Part shown: piece after piece, positions 11,900-28,974 of the stretch
How positions within the stretch are numbered: position 1 is the stretch's first letter
Layout: every line of letters starts with the position of its first letter
Assembly: GCF_022201045.2 (NCBI RefSeq)
Contig: NC_068562.1
Span: 5,810,001 to 5,874,000 of the forward strand
Length of the DNA stretch: 64,000 bases
Direction of reading: 5' to 3'
DNA from: Citrus sinensis
Taxonomy: Eukaryota; Streptophyta; Magnoliopsida; Sapindales; Rutaceae
Notes under the pieces: generated by a model
Database searches by the model: none
Seen by the model: only the letters and a program-made list of their open reading frames with translations
What the model was told of the DNA's origin: nothing
Program-made: the position numbers and the translations under genes

Positions 11900-13743
11900 G
11901 AATGAAAATTCTTAAAGATGTGGTTAATTACTGACTTGAAACAATTATTGTTTCAGTTAATTCGCTAGGTCGCTGACCAAGAAAACATACTTTAATATAC
12001 ATGCTTGAACAATATTCTTTCATTCGGTTGAAGTTCAAATCAATTTTTCTGCTAACGAAAACCGTAGCTTCTCCTTCGTGTAGTAATCAGTTTTTAAGGT
12101 CTATGTTATTAATAATCAATCTTGTACATTATATTCAGGTCTTTTTAACCCCAACTGAACTAGCCATAGTCATGGAATACGCAGCTGGCGGCGAACTTTT
12201 CGAGAGGATATGCAGTGCTGGCAGATTCAGCGAGGACGAGGTTCATGCATTACTTCTAAGTTATTATTTTCATCATTAATTATGGTTCCCGAAAAGATTT
12301 TGTGCTCCCCGTGTATACTCTCTCATCTGTTATAATTAGACCATCCAAAACTTTTATCTTTCGATTATTAATAACATCTTGTTTGTATATCAGGCACGAT
12401 ACTTCTTTCAACAGCTAATATCCGGAGTAAGCTACTGTCATTCAATGGTAAAAATTGTTCAGTACGCTGTTGATAATGCAGCTTTTTCTTTCTTTCTTTC
12501 TTTTTTTTTTAAATTTTTTTAAAGACTTGCTGATAAAATGTATGCATACTTGAATTCATTTAATTGTAGCAAATTTGCCATAGAGATCTTAAGTTGGAAA
12601 ACACACTCTTGGATGGTAGCAAGGCACCACGTCTCAAAATATGTGACTTCGGCTACTCCAAGGTAATTAGAAGAAGATTCTTTCAAGTTGTGAATGTTTC
12701 ACGTTTTTATTTTTTATTTTATTTTATTTTTAAATTTTAAATTGATTGTATCGAAATGTTTCACGTTTTAGATTATCAAATTTAACTTTGCTATACTTGT
12801 TGTTGGATGCTACGCAGTCCTCAGTGTTGCACTCGCAACCCAAATCCACCGTTGGAACCCCGGCCTACATCGCGCCTGAGGTTTTGTCTAGAAAAGAGTA
12901 CGACGGCAAGGTGAGCCGGTATTATTTCAAAATTAATTCGTTATATTATAACCCACTGCGTACGCTTGCTTGATCTCTACTTTAATCCGACTAATTAATT
13001 ACTGAAAACTATTTTAAATCAATCCTTGAGATATATATATAAATAATAGATTGCAGATGTTTGGTCTTGTGGGGTGACGTTGTATGTGATGTTAGTCGGG
13101 GCTTATCCTTTTGAAGACCCAGAGGATCCAAGAAACTTCAAAAAGACAATTCAGGTTATTTATAATTTATTAACCTGCATTATTACCAATTTTAAAATGC
13201 TTTCTGGTGTCTCAATTCTATTTGTTGCGATTTTATAAATAAATTGATCAATATACAAATAACGATGGATTACTGCAGCGGATTCTGAGTGTCCACTACT
13301 CAATACCAGGTTATGTCAGAGTTTCATTGGAGTGTAGACATCTCTTATCTCGGATTTTTGTGGCCGACCCCGAAAAGGTGTATTTATTTATCTGTCTACA
13401 GTTCGATCCTAGTATGTTAATGATCTAATTTACTTATTAGGGTTAAATTATTTTGCAGAGAATAACCATACCAGAAATTCAAAAGCACCCATGGTTCTTA
13501 AAGAATTTGCCAATAGAATTCATGGAAGAAGATGAAGGGAGCATGCAAAAAGGTGATGAAAATGACCAATCTCAGAGTATTGAAGAAATATTAGGCATCA
13601 TTCAGGAGGCACGAAAACCAGGGGAGGGTCCCAAATTTGGTGGGCAATGCTTAATAGGAGGAAGTATGGATCTCGATGATTTGGATACAGATGCAGATAC
13701 AGATGATATTGAGACAAGCGGCGATTTTGTCTGTGCATTATGA
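10992..13743 (+). CDS. SnRK2-type serine/threonine kinase, subclass II (SnRK2.7/2.8-like), 341 aa
   Basis: Nine exons: 10992-11111, 11220-11294, 12139-12240, 12394-12447, 12570-12662, 12818-12910, 13050-13154, 13279-13377 and 13459-13743. All junctions are GT-AG, phase 0, the classic SnRK2 structure. Motifs in order: Gly-loop [16 protein letters not shown]-type lysine in YAVKYI, catalytic [24 protein letters not shown] activation loop, [10 protein letters not shown], and the SnRK2 box around [13 protein letters not shown]. The tail is Asp-rich ([13 protein letters not shown]) and ends GDFVCAL. The short N-terminus, 341-residue length and this tail fit subclass II rather than the longer OST1 type. 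SnRK2 kinases phosphorylate bZIP factors and channels in osmotic and ABA stress, in cytosol and nucleus. The start is the ATG directly before [10 protein letters not shown]. Introns hold a TA microsatellite (11873-11899). All key catalytic residues are present. Confidence 0.96.
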
Positions 13744-14879
13744 GATTTGAGTGCCAACTTCAAATCATTTCATCTTGCCAATTGCTCGCTACTCAATTCT
13801 GGATAAGGTGGCTGTCTCCTCATGTCTTGGGAATCAAATAATTTGTGTTTAGATTTAATGAGTGATGTTGATTTTCTGATGTGTAACAGTGTAAGCTTCT
13901 CTTCTAAAGAGTGCTTCATTGTATATTTAGTTCATAGTTTTGTAATAGGTAAAACTTTTAATTGTCTCATAATTAAGTTAGTGGATGTTTGTACATTTTA
14001 AAATAAAAATTTGGCCACTTATTTAACCAAATATGAGGATGAACATCCAAATTTTTTTTTTCATCCTCTTTATTCATTAGTTATATTTTTTTTTCATTTA
14101 TTAGTTAATCATTTGAGTTTTTGACCGAAGCTCAAATTATCATTCACTACTTAGGTAATAAAGACACGGATTTAAATTTACTATTAAATTAATTTGTGTT
14201 CATCTTTTCATAATCACACATGCATATATAGAAATATACGGTAAAAATTTAATTAATTTTATAATTTTATTTAATAATTAATAATTATATCTTTTAAAAA
14301 GATTAGTAAAAAGTTGAACTTAACACTCAATCGCTTCCTCATAGGAAGATTTAGTGCAAGTCTTTATAAGAAAATAAATATTTTTTTGAAACAACCCATG
14401 ATTTATGCTTGTAATATAGTAAATGTTGTAATGCAGTTGAATATATATAATGATTTCATGGGATCCCACTAAAACTAAGTCGACCTATGCCTATGATTCA
14501 AATTACTGTAATTAATATTTTAACAATACCATCATATTATATTAAAAATGTATAGACATATCGGACAAGAAATATATGCAGCGTTGATGTTTTTTAATGT
14601 TATCTAGCAGGCAAAGTATTGTGGTCGGATAAAGTCAAATGCTTATAAAATATTTATTCCAAGTGCAATAGCCACCTGCCCATGGGGTTAAGCTCCGACG
14701 TTTAATTAATAGTGATGGTGACTTAATCCACTCTTAAAAAAAAAGAAAAAAAAATCATAAGGGACATAAAATACTTCAATATAGTGCCACATCATATGCC
14801 TGTCGCTTACGAATCTACAGCAAATTAAAGACCCGGGATGCAGCATATCATCCAACGTTAGTTCATGCCAGATTGAGGG

Positions 14880-15118
14880 TGCGTGAGTTTGTTGTTGAAA
14901 AAAAATTATAATTATGAAATAAAAGTTAATAATATATAATAAATATAAATTTTAAATAATAATTTTGATAAAATTATTAAAGATATAATAGATTTTTCAT
15001 TATATAAATGAAAAATTATATCAACATAGTTTACAAGTTATAATAATTAGTGTTCATCAAATATTTTAGTGTTGTAACTTTTAAACTACATATGCTTAAC
15101 CTCAATCTCAAACACGCG
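14880..15118 (+). repeat. MITE-like repeat, inverse copy of 42358-42620
   Basis: It matches the reverse complement of the block near 42358-42600 over more than 200 bp. Shared tracts include AAATTATAATTATGAA, AAAAGTTAATAATAT, TATAAATTTTAAATAAT, AAATTATTAAAGATATAATA, AGTGTTGTAACTTTTAAA and AACCTCAAT in the same order. Two copies of one small non-autonomous element family in opposite orientation. No target duplication fixed. Confidence 0.6.
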
Positions 15119-18100
15119 TTGCTTTCAACTTATAAATCCATTTATATATATATATATATATATATATTCCATGTCCATGGATATGCAACTTGAGTAATTG
15201 GCATAATATGGACACCCATGCGTTGAAAGGAGTTTTCTATGTGACTTGCGTTTGTACGCAAGGAATTTTTTATTTATGTATCTTGACTTTATATGCATAA
15301 TATTACTGTAATTATAAATAACGATATTTGTTCTTAATGAATTTATAGGAGCGACACAAACACAACGGTAGATTTCTTTTACTGTTTTCTATATCTTGAC
15401 ATCGGTTTTCATTTTTTATTTTTCGATTTTAAAGAGTTAAGAGACAAAAACGACTTCCACCTACGTTTTTTTTTTGCCGTTCTATGGATTCATGATAGAC
15501 AAATATCATTTATTTAAAATTTCTTTTAAATTATATGACATTCATCTTCTGATAGTTGATAATTTTTCATATATTATTTGATCGTCCAATATGCCACATT
15601 ATTTGAGATGCCTTGCGTTAATATTTACTATCCATTATCTATTGGCCAAAAATGCTGGTCAAACAACATTATCTCGATGTTAGTTTGGAACTCCATGATG
15701 AAAAAACTTGGAGTGGGAGGATGATTGCGACTCGTTTACTAATGAATAATTCTTGTTCCTATCTTTTTTGTTTTTTTTTTTAATTTTAATATTTTAATTT
15801 TGAGTCGTATTTTTCAACAGGTGCTGCTGGTTATATCGATCTGTAGTGAAAACGAGTGCAAATATTTTATCTTCTGTGATAATGTATAATATTTAGGAAT
15901 AAATGCTGTGACAAAACCCTCCTAATTCTTTGGAGCTTTTAATTGCCATGAAACTCCAATTGATTTGATGAAATGTCTTTATCAAATATGTTTTGGTTGT
16001 TATAATCAAATTCCAATCACATACGGTAGTAGGTTGTTTTATATGATGGTGATTCCTTTTGTTTTTGAATGTTATAATGCAATTTTACAGATATTTGCTG
16101 TAAAAAAAAATCCACCCAATCCCTAGAACAATTATTTAATAGCTCAATTCAGATACCTTAAGAACAAACTGAAAGGTTTCGTGATACTGCTACGAACTAA
16201 TTTCTATGTAATTTTGTCACATGAATACAATAAAATGCATTATTCGAGCTCACAAAAATGGACCATACATAAAAACCAAATTATCTTTGTTGAGCGTGGC
16301 TGTATCGATTCATCACCCACCGAGATATTGAGGATTGAAGCGGGAAGGCGAAGGCATAGAGTCTGGCAATCTGCTCTTCCAAAAACGCTGGTTAGTGTCC
16401 AATTTCGTTCTGCCTAATATACTTCTACGTATTTAAACTATTTGCTTGAATGGTTTGGATAAGTTCCTTTTAGATCCAAAACACCATTGAATTATTTTTT
16501 AAAATATTTTATTTCTAAACTTACAAACAGTGTTCCATAAGTACCCTAGATCACTCTTTTTCTCTGTGAAGACCTGTATGTCAAAGTGTGTTTTGGTTTC
16601 TCTACTTTTAAATAGTAGGCTCTTTTCTTTTTTTTTTAAAGAAATATTCAGCTCTATTTGGTTTAACTTAGAGATTTTTAAAAACTATTGACAAAAACAC
16701 AGCTCAGTGTTTAGTTGTCAATTTAAAATAAGTCTTTTTAACCATTAGTATGTTTGGTTCTACAATAATAAAATAAATCCCAAATAGAGGTGCTCAACTG
16801 GTTTTTACTACATTTTAATAATTATTTTTATTAAAATTTTAATTTTACAAAATTTTAATAAAAATAAATTAATTTATTTATTAAAAATTTATAATTTTGT
16901 AAAATTTTATTAAAATAACTGAATTTATTTCTTAAAAGAATAAATCCTAAAATTTTAATAATTTAGGGGATTTTTATTAAATCCCAAAATTTTGCAATTA
17001 TTTTTATAATTATAATTTTATATTAAAAATAAGAATTCTAATTTTGGGATTTATTTTTTATTAAATTTAGGGATATTTTTATGATTATAATTTTTAATTT
17101 TAAAATTTTTTATAAGATAAAATAGTCTTTTAATTTATTTGGGATAAAATTATTATTTTATTAAAATTATTTAATAGTGTTAATGTAAAAGTGATTAGTT
17201 GATACAAATGTGAAAAGAAATGTGGTGCAAAGTACATGTTAGAATTTTGTAGTGGTTGGATGAATATAAGACAAAATAAAGGTGGTGCAATGATAATTTT
17301 CCAAGAATAAAAAATCTAGAAAAGGAGGCAAAATAATGAACACAAACCTTCATTCTCAAGTGCAAGCACCCTCATTTTCTTTAATTCGGATATGTTGTTA
17401 AATCATATGGTTTAATAGAATTATTATTCAATGCGCTATAAAACCGTGCGATATAAAAGTATATCTGCAATGACTCTGTTAAACTGCACGATTTAACAAT
17501 ATGTCTGTATAAAAAAAATGAGGGCGTTCGCATTAAAGAATAACTGAATATATAGGTATTTAGAATTAATAAAATTTTGTTATGGTATTTTTTACACTAC
17601 ATACAAAATAGATTTTAAAGACCCAAAAGCTATGCTTTAAATTAACCAAACGCCATAAGAACTTTGATAAGTGCTTTTGGAATGAGGGGGCAAAAAAAAA
17701 AAAAAAAAACACTTATGACCTTTACAGAAGCTATGTCAAACACACACTTAACATTTAACAAAACAAATTGAACAAAAAGAATTTTGCTTTTTAGTACAAA
17801 GGTGTTGTACTACTCTGCCTTAAAAGGCATGGCTGCTGTAAGAAAAAAACATATTGTGATTGTAAAATAAAAATCACTAATGTGTCAAAATATAACTTTA
17901 ATTTTAAAAAAAATAATAAAAAAATAATAAAAATTTTCAACATACAAATGTGAGATAAAATCAAAACATTTTAAAACCGTAGCAGCACGTAGCTTTTAAG
18001 TATAAAGTTGGAAAAGTATTTGTCAAGCGATTCAAATTATATAGAGGGTTTTATAAGGATTTTGGTAGGGCGTTAGATGCTTCCCTCACATATTTCATGT

Positions 18101-18378
18101 GATCTGCTAGTTGTCTCTGTCCAGTCATACATGTTATGATTATTATTTATTTTTCTGTCTGTGGGTATCTTAAGAAGTTGAATGGGATTATTCAAAAAAA
18201 GCCCACGCATATTTCCAGCGCAAGCCCATTCATCAACTCCATCGAGACCGTCAATCCCGATATCCGTATTTAAGGAGCCACGTGTAAGGGCAATCGAAAA
18301 CACCGATACAAGCTAACCATTATTCTATAAAACACATTGACGTCATCCATATATATTAAATAAGTTTTGGATCCCCCA

Positions 18379-18387
18379 AAACCCTAA
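18379..18387 (+). promoter_or_regulatory. Telo-box (AAACCCTAA) in the RPS6 promoter
   Basis: AAACCCTAA sits 79 bp before the first ATG. This element is a common feature of plant ribosomal-protein gene promoters, which supports the assignment and start of the RPS6 gene. Confidence 0.7.
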
Positions 18388-18465
18388 TCCTCAGAGAAGG
18401 AGTCGGAGTAGTACTAGAGCCGAAGCGCTTCTCATCTCTTTAGCCACAGACTCTATCGAACAAAG

Positions 18466-20437
<1,972 letters not shown>

Positions 20438-21784
20438 ATTAGATTCTTTGCTATAGTTGTTCTTTGGTCGGTTATGTATTGTCCTGCTGAATTCTTTCTA
20501 ATAGGTTGAGGAAATTTCGAGTGTTTTTGACTTAATATCCCATGGAATGTGATACAATAACCTTCATAGACACTTTTCGATTTTGTTTACTTAAATTGGT
20601 TGATGCTCAGCTATTTTCTTTAGTTTGGTGTTTAAATGTCATAATGTGGTTACCTTTATCAATTATTGATGTTTCAAATTTTTTGTCAAAATTTTGAAAC
20701 TTATTGGCATGCAGATGGGATATTTGGTTATTACTTATGATCGGCTGCTGAAGAGATTTCAATAATTCAATGTGTGTTTAACGAGAAATAAGTTGCAATT
20801 AGTGCAATGAAGTAATTTTTCTGTAACTGCATTGGAGCGTTTGATAGCCGATAACAGGCATCAGTAATCTGCCATTTTTATATATATTTCTAATAGAGAT
20901 TTTTCAACGAAGAGTTCGTACACTTTATTACCTCACCAGATAAATACTGGTGACTGAGGTCAACATGGTCCATGCCTGAACGCTTCATTACCTCACCAGA
21001 TAAATACTGGTTTTCAAATTGCTTATTTTCCACTGGAAGCGGGTGAGATCAATGTGGTCCATCTTGAACGGAAGTCTGATTTTGGATCAAACTTGCTTCC
21101 ATTTGACAGCTGGATTGTATCGCACTCTCTTCGGCGTAAATGCAAATGCTCTGTGAAAAGAGTCGGGCCACATTACCCTGAAACTGCAAGAAGGGAGTTA
21201 AAGGACCACTACCATCTTCCTTTCATCATCCGAATGGTGATGCTACACTGCCGAGGATAAATATTGCAGGCTTTACGACTCTGAAGCATCTTTTTCTACT
21301 TTTTGCAATCTTTGACTATCGATATCATTTTGATTACTCTACTTAGAGGATACTGGATAGAAACAAAAAGAAAGTGCGTAATTGTGTATGACACCTTCCA
21401 TGATCTGGATAGAACAGTTTTACTTTATTAAATATTTTCTAATGTTAAGTGCTTCTTGCCTTCCCAATTGGTGATTGAAAAAGGGTCTAAAGTCCATAAG
21501 TTGAAGGTTCCATATCACGAGACGGTAAAATTATACTTAAAAACGACAATAGAAGACCTGCCATAGTCCCAAAAGAAAGATCAGTTCTTAGTAATTTTAA
21601 TCATCAAAAGCCATCCAAACCATGATAACATAGACGCTTACATTCTCACTCTCCAATTCCAGTTTCTATAGCATCAGAATTAGGAACATTACACTGGATG
21701 AAAATGTATCTAGTCTTATTATATAACTCTCAATGCTTTTTGTATTCTAGAAATGCCTCTAATCATCATAATGCTGTTTGCTCC
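20438..21784. other. Spacer between RPS6 and the peroxidase (tail to tail)
   Basis: RPS6 3' UTR, then a locally duplicated segment (20927-21071). The peroxidase on the minus strand ends at 21785. The 68-codon frame at 21054-21260 lies in the duplicated segment and has no recognisable features. Confidence 0.5.
20927..21071. repeat. Local direct repeats downstream of RPS6
   Basis: ATTACCTCACCAGATAAATA plus CTGG occurs at 20927-20950 and again, exact, 60 bp later at 20987-21010. A second unit, TGAGGTCAACATGGTCCAT (20955 on), recurs as TGAGATCAATGTGGTCCAT (21044 on). It looks like a tandem duplication followed by an insertion. Confidence 0.75.
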
Positions 21785-23557
<1,773 letters not shown>

Positions 23558-25896
23558 CTTCTTGGGCTTGCAAAATAAGCAAAATGAAGTGGGTGAGGTC
23601 CAAAATGAGTATTTTGTTGAGTTTATAAGTAAATATGAAGTGGGGCGGTTTGGCTTACGAGTGTCAGGCTGTTTTAATTTCTTTGGCTGTGTGTGATTGT
23701 GAATGGAGAGAGGGATTGGATTCTGTTTTTAAGTTTAGTGAATTGGTGTCAACAATGTACAGGGCATTCTTGTTATGACAAGAGGAGGCAAGGAGAGGGC
23801 CAATTTGCTTGAGAGTAATTGAGAAGGATGTTTAACTGACAGAAACCAATTTTGGATGGTCAGATTTTGGGCCCTTGTTCAAGTTTTTAGTGGCTGATGA
23901 AGATTTGGATTTAGATTACTTTCTAGCGCGTCAACTATTGCGACACCCATGATGCTTTCTGACTGAATTATTAAAATTTACGCGGCCACTTTCTGTTGCC
24001 TTATCCATTGATTAACTTTAAAAAAAGGGTCAACTGGTTTAGGCCGTATTCACGTATTTTGTGGAAGACACTGTGTCAATCCATGTCCATTTCAACTATT
24101 AGTAATTAGTATTGATGCTGTTTTAAGCGTAGCATTTTCAAAGTATGGTATCACATAAGCTTATGAATGATCTACTTGTAATGTCTGAAAGCAACCAACC
24201 ATTTGAATTTCAAATATAAATTCTCTATTTTGATTATAAATTAGATTAAAATTGTGTGCTTTACACATTCTATGCGGTATCATATTTGGTATTACTATTT
24301 TGTAAGATTTGCTTCATATACTTTCACTTATTCTCTTATTATTGAATACATCTTGAATCAACTTAGTTACGGTTGGCATTGTGCTTGACGGCGGTGCTTT
24401 TATGTGAAAGTACTGGAACATTTGATTAACATTTTAAAATTTATTCAATGATTATTTAATGAAAATTATATATACTATCCTTGCTTATTTAAAGAAAAAT
24501 AAAATAAAATTCATGCTTATTAAATACTCAAATCTCATCTGCTTTCTCTTTATAGCTAATATTTCTTCACTTTGGAACCATAGCTTTAAAACATTAATAT
24601 TACACAAACTATCTCTTTTTGGAACTATAACTTTAAAACCACATCATTAAATAAGGTCTTCACATCTAAATGGGCAGTTTATTATAACGTATATTTCTAA
24701 TTCATAGCAAATCATTTTTATTTCGTTAAATGAAAATTTGGTTGTTGTATATGTATAATCAGCATTTAATATGAAACAGTACTTGCGTGGTTGAAGAATT
24801 TGATCATGGACGTACTGTGATCACATCAAAAGATTATACTAAATTCATTTCTCTAGGTATTTGATCACGGACAATTATCCAACATAGATAGGTTGCTGTG
24901 TCACTCTCTAATGCCTCGCCGCTATCGAATTGGATGATGTTTTTAGCCTTCAATTCAATAGTCTCTGAATTTGATTTCAATTCATCACAAGCCCCGAGAA
25001 AGTCCCACAAAAAACGTTGCTGAATTCCCAAGCAATGGTCAATTATTATCGATTTTGCAGTGAATGGGTAAAAGTAACGTCAATCTAACATTAAAAATGT
25101 CTTATCACTGATAATAATTGCTCTATTCATTGTACCTATCAAATGCAAAAACGGATAAATTGAGCCAGTAGTTTGACTCGGATCGAATAATCAATTGCTT
25201 TAAAATGAAAAATTAAATATAATAAAAACCGGTGGTGCTTAAAAAAAACAAATCTTAAATCCAAAATTAAAATAATCAGACGATAAAAAATATTCGTATA
25301 CATCTTAACGATCGTCCTAAAGTATGCGACCGCTCGGCTCTTCATGAAATCCAGTGAATCAAAACACTTTTGACCAGCCACGAGAGATTTTTACCATTTT
25401 TTCAAGTAATAATAATTTTAGATTATTGTCAATAATTATCGTGGGCAATAAGGTAAAATTGGTGGCAGGATGACCCAAAAAAAATCATCAGAGTTCAGAG
25501 TTTTGTCAATGAAGTGGTCCAATATCCCCGCATCATCGGCTCCGGGTCGTGGGGGAAGGAACGTGATTGAGGCCCCCCCGCCCCCGACACGTGATGTTAG
25601 TTGGACTAGCATTTTCAGTGGCCCTGAATCCTGATCACTTGCAGCATAAACCTACTTGAATCGGCTGTGATTCCTCATCAAATTGGCGATGATGCTCTGT
25701 GCTCATCTTATTGTTCCACTTTCATCATATTTTCACTTAGTTTAAATTGCAGCATAAATGAACCACTCGGCCTTAGCCGAGTGGGGCGTCATTCCTTAAA
25801 AATTTGAGAGAAATTTTAAACCCTTCGAATATTAGAGAGAATTAAAATTTTACAATATTATATAAGATCTGATAACATTTATTATAGTATTATATA
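23558..25896. other. Peroxidase promoter and spacer
   Basis: The first few hundred bp upstream (23558 onwards) serve the minus-strand peroxidase. A minus-strand frame at 25031-24834 encodes 65 residues of well-mixed composition (for example WDFLGACDELK and AKNIIQFDSGEALESD) that could be a coding remnant, but I do not recognise it. The rest is AT-rich without visible genes. Confidence 0.4.
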
Positions 25897-26283
25897 AGAA
25901 AATTATCATTTGTATACCCTTAGTTTACTCAATTATCAAGAATACTACAACACTTTAAGAGTGTATCAATCGTTCACCCTAAATTGATAAAATGTATCAG
26001 CCGACCACCAAATCATTAGTTACCGTTTAAATATGATAACGTCAGAAGGGTAATATGGTCTTTTTATATGATACAAGTGATAATTTAAGGGTATACAAGT
26101 GATAATTTTTAAGGATAAAATCGTCAATTTACTGTAATTCCGTTAACTTTCAAACGATAATTAACGATTTGGTGGTCGGCCGATATATTTCGTCAACTTA
26201 GGATAGATGATTAATACATTCTCAAAGTGTTATAATATTTTTGATAATAAAACAAATATAAGATATACGAATAATAATTTTCC
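25897..26283. mobile_element. 387-bp palindromic MITE (Mutator-like foldback)
   Basis: Two arms of about 130 bp are inverted copies: left has AACACTTTAAGAGTGTAT and CCGACCACCAAATC, right has ATACATTCTCAAAGTGTT and GATTTGGTGGTCGG. The ends (AGAAAATT and AATTTTCC) are flanked by a likely 9-bp target duplication with one mismatch, TATTATATA (25888-25896) and TATCATATA (26284-26292). No coding capacity. Size, long arms and 9-bp duplication fit a MULE-derived MITE. Confidence 0.75.
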
Positions 26284-26809
26284 TATCATATAATATATTA
26301 TAATGTGAGTAATAGTTTCACGTATATAATGTAATATGTTATAAGTGAGGGATAAGTGAGCCATGAGTGTAATAAAAAAAAAAAGTGCAGCACAAATGAC
26401 ATTACGACAGATGCCAATCATCCAATAGTCAATTTAACTCAGTTACACGTGGGCACAACTTTTAGATGCTGATAAGTTCAATGCCTGTGAGATACTGAAA
26501 TAATTACCAAATCAATAACATTTATGATACGAAGGATGGGCTACGTGTTACGATAACCCAACCGGCAAATCTCGAGTTACTTTTTAACCCGAGATTTGTG
26601 CCAATTGCTTTATCTAATATAAAAGGCCAAGTTTATCGAGAACGGAGGATGATCACACAAAGATTCTGCCTTATAAAAGATAGATGATACAACATAATGA
26701 CACCCACATCAATTAGACTTATTTTAATGTTGAGCTCGATGCTCAATGTCTACTAGTCAAAAAGCATTTTCAACACCAAAAGTTTTCAGAGTAGATTGTT
26801 TTTGGGAGA

Positions 26810-27330
26810 TTCGAAATAAATTTAAAAAGTTTAAACTTAATTTTAATATTTAATAATTTTAAAAAAATTAATTTTAGTAAAGTTATTTCATTTTACAACA
26901 TATTAAAAAAAAGGAGTAGTTTTTTAAAATATTATTTTGGGAATAATTTTTATATTTAACATAATATATATATATATATATATTATAAAAATTAATTATC
27001 CTTATTAATTAGAAAATAAAATTATTAACTTTAAAAATATTATTATTATTACAAATTATATTGAAATAATAATACAAAGAATAAAATTAATAATATAAAA
27101 TATTTATTTTAGTTATCAATTATTCTATATACGCAATAAATAATATTTTATACACTTGTTTATATAAATTTCATTTAAAATTATGTCCAATTTAATTATT
27201 TATTTTCTTAAAACAATTCAACATCAAGATTTGTCAAGCACATACTATTATCAAAATCAAAAGAAAATCAAAGGTTATTTCTATATTTTGGTAAAATTTA
27301 AATTTAAAAAATTCACTTGAAAATAACGTT
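26810..27330. repeat. AT-rich dispersed repeat, copy B (related to 4390-5020)
   Basis: Direct-orientation relative of copy A. Shared ordered tracts include a (TA)n run then ATAAAAATTAATTATCC/CCTTATTAATTA, AATAAAATTAATAATA, TTATCAATTATTCTATAT and AAATTATGTCCAATTT. Ends not resolved. Confidence 0.5.
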
Positions 27331-27417
27331 TAAGTATGAATATATTTATGTATATACTTTGGACTTTATATAGAAAATTTGTTTATTGGCCTCTTATAAC
27401 ATTCATTTTAAATTTGG

Positions 27418-28690
27418 TCCAATAATATAAAATTTGTACATGTTATATGTATTACATTATATTTAAAATATTATTGAAGGACGACATGTTATCTCATCTA
27501 TTATGTTAAACGACAAAGCGTAAATCGTATCCACCAGCACATACTAATTTACGAGCCGTCGCATACTATTTACAATCCGCAGTTTACATTTTTTGTGAAA
27601 ATAACATACCACAAATTTGCTACCCAAAGACACGTCGTCTATTATGTTGAATTCCATATGATTGTGATGAAAGTAGGAGATCATTCATTTTTGAACAATT
27701 AAACAAAATATTTTTCCATGTTTATCTTTCCCAACATTAAAAATGTATATATAGTCCAATAATATAAAAATTGTACATGTTATATGTATTACATTTCATT
27801 TGAAAATTTTATTTTTTTTCATAATCTTAATATATGTGGATAAGTAGAGCATTTATAAAATTTAAAATTGAACGAGCATTAGCTAAATAAAAATAAAATC
27901 AGACGCAACTTATTTGTCCCAAAACACACTTTTGAAAAAAAATAAAAACAAAAAAAGCATACTTTGCAAAAAATTTTAAAAAATAACACTGCTAACATTG
28001 CTTTTTTATTTCTTTTATACAAATGACTACTTTAAAATTTTACTCTCTACATGGCAAGTTATATATTTTTTAATGACATTACATCTAAATATTTCAAATG
28101 TTTATTTACAAGCATGCTGAAGATGTCAAATCGTTTGGCTGATTATCAGGCAAAACGATGATGTCCTGGTGGTTAATTGAGGGACGATGTGACACCTTTA
28201 CAATTATAATAAACGAAAAAGTGTGGATGGTATATGCCGGCCCAAACTATTAAACGTGGAAATGTCATAATTGTGGTGGAGATGATAAATCAAAACAAAA
28301 CCAGAAGTAACTCATTTATTCCAAAGCGCACTTTTGAAAACAAAAACAGTACTTTGCAAAAAAAAATTGAAAAAACTAACACTGCTAATATTGCTTTTCT
28401 ACTTTTTATTTTATTTTATAAAAATAACTATTTTAAAATTTCACTTTAAACAGGACAAGTCATATATTTTTTTAACCATATTACATCTAAATATTTTAAA
28501 TTTTTATTTGCAAACATATTGAAGATGATAGGTCGTTTAGTACATTACCGGTCAAATAACATGTCATCATCGTATATTAGAGGAGGAAGATATGACATCT
28601 CCATGTTTACACTCAAACACACATATATATTTGGTCTAATAATGTAAAAATTATACATGTTACATGTATTATATTTTATTTGGAATATTT
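27418..28690. repeat. Diverged tandem/interspersed repeat cluster
   Basis: Three units recur. R (ATAATATAAAAATTGTACAT... TTATATGTATTACAT) is at about 27420, 27755 and 28637. P (CGCACTTTTGAAAA... ACTTTGCAAAAAA... AACACTGCTAA) is at about 27903 and 28292. Q (ATTACATCTAAATATTT... GCTGAAGATG) is at about 28078 and 28480. The P-Q block is thus duplicated about 390 bp apart with many differences, so the duplication is old. Confidence 0.6.
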
Positions 28691-28974
28691 AATATTTTTT
28701 ATTTAAAAAAATTGATGCAATATATCAAATTGAATATTCAATACTGTTAAATATTTTTAAGTTTATATATTTTTTAATAAGGTGGCATGAGTTTTTTTTT
28801 TTTAATACTACAATTACAATAGATAACATCCAAAATGCAATTCGATATATGTAAAATTTGTCTTGTTAGTTGTTACTATAATTGAAATAATAAATATGCA
28901 AGAGAATACAGGAAGACATCATCAATCTCAGTAACTGCCACATTTATGATGGGTGTACTTTCCAGATTGAGGAA

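Larger units (their letters stand above)
13744..18465. other. Spacer between SnRK2 and RPS6
   Basis: AT-rich. It contains a MITE-like repeat (14880-15118), a TA microsatellite (about 15143-15167), and a long nearly pure A/T stretch (about 16780-17180). The 78-codon frame at 16181-16417 shows no recognisable domain. The last 100 bp are the RPS6 promoter. No other gene seen. Confidence 0.5.

Noticed and set aside
16181..16417. 78-codon plus-strand frame between SnRK2 and RPS6
   Set aside because: No recognisable family, no splice context, unremarkable composition.
24834..25031. 65-codon minus-strand frame with protein-like composition
   Set aside because: Could be a coding remnant, but I cannot name a family or find adjoining exons; left as unassigned.
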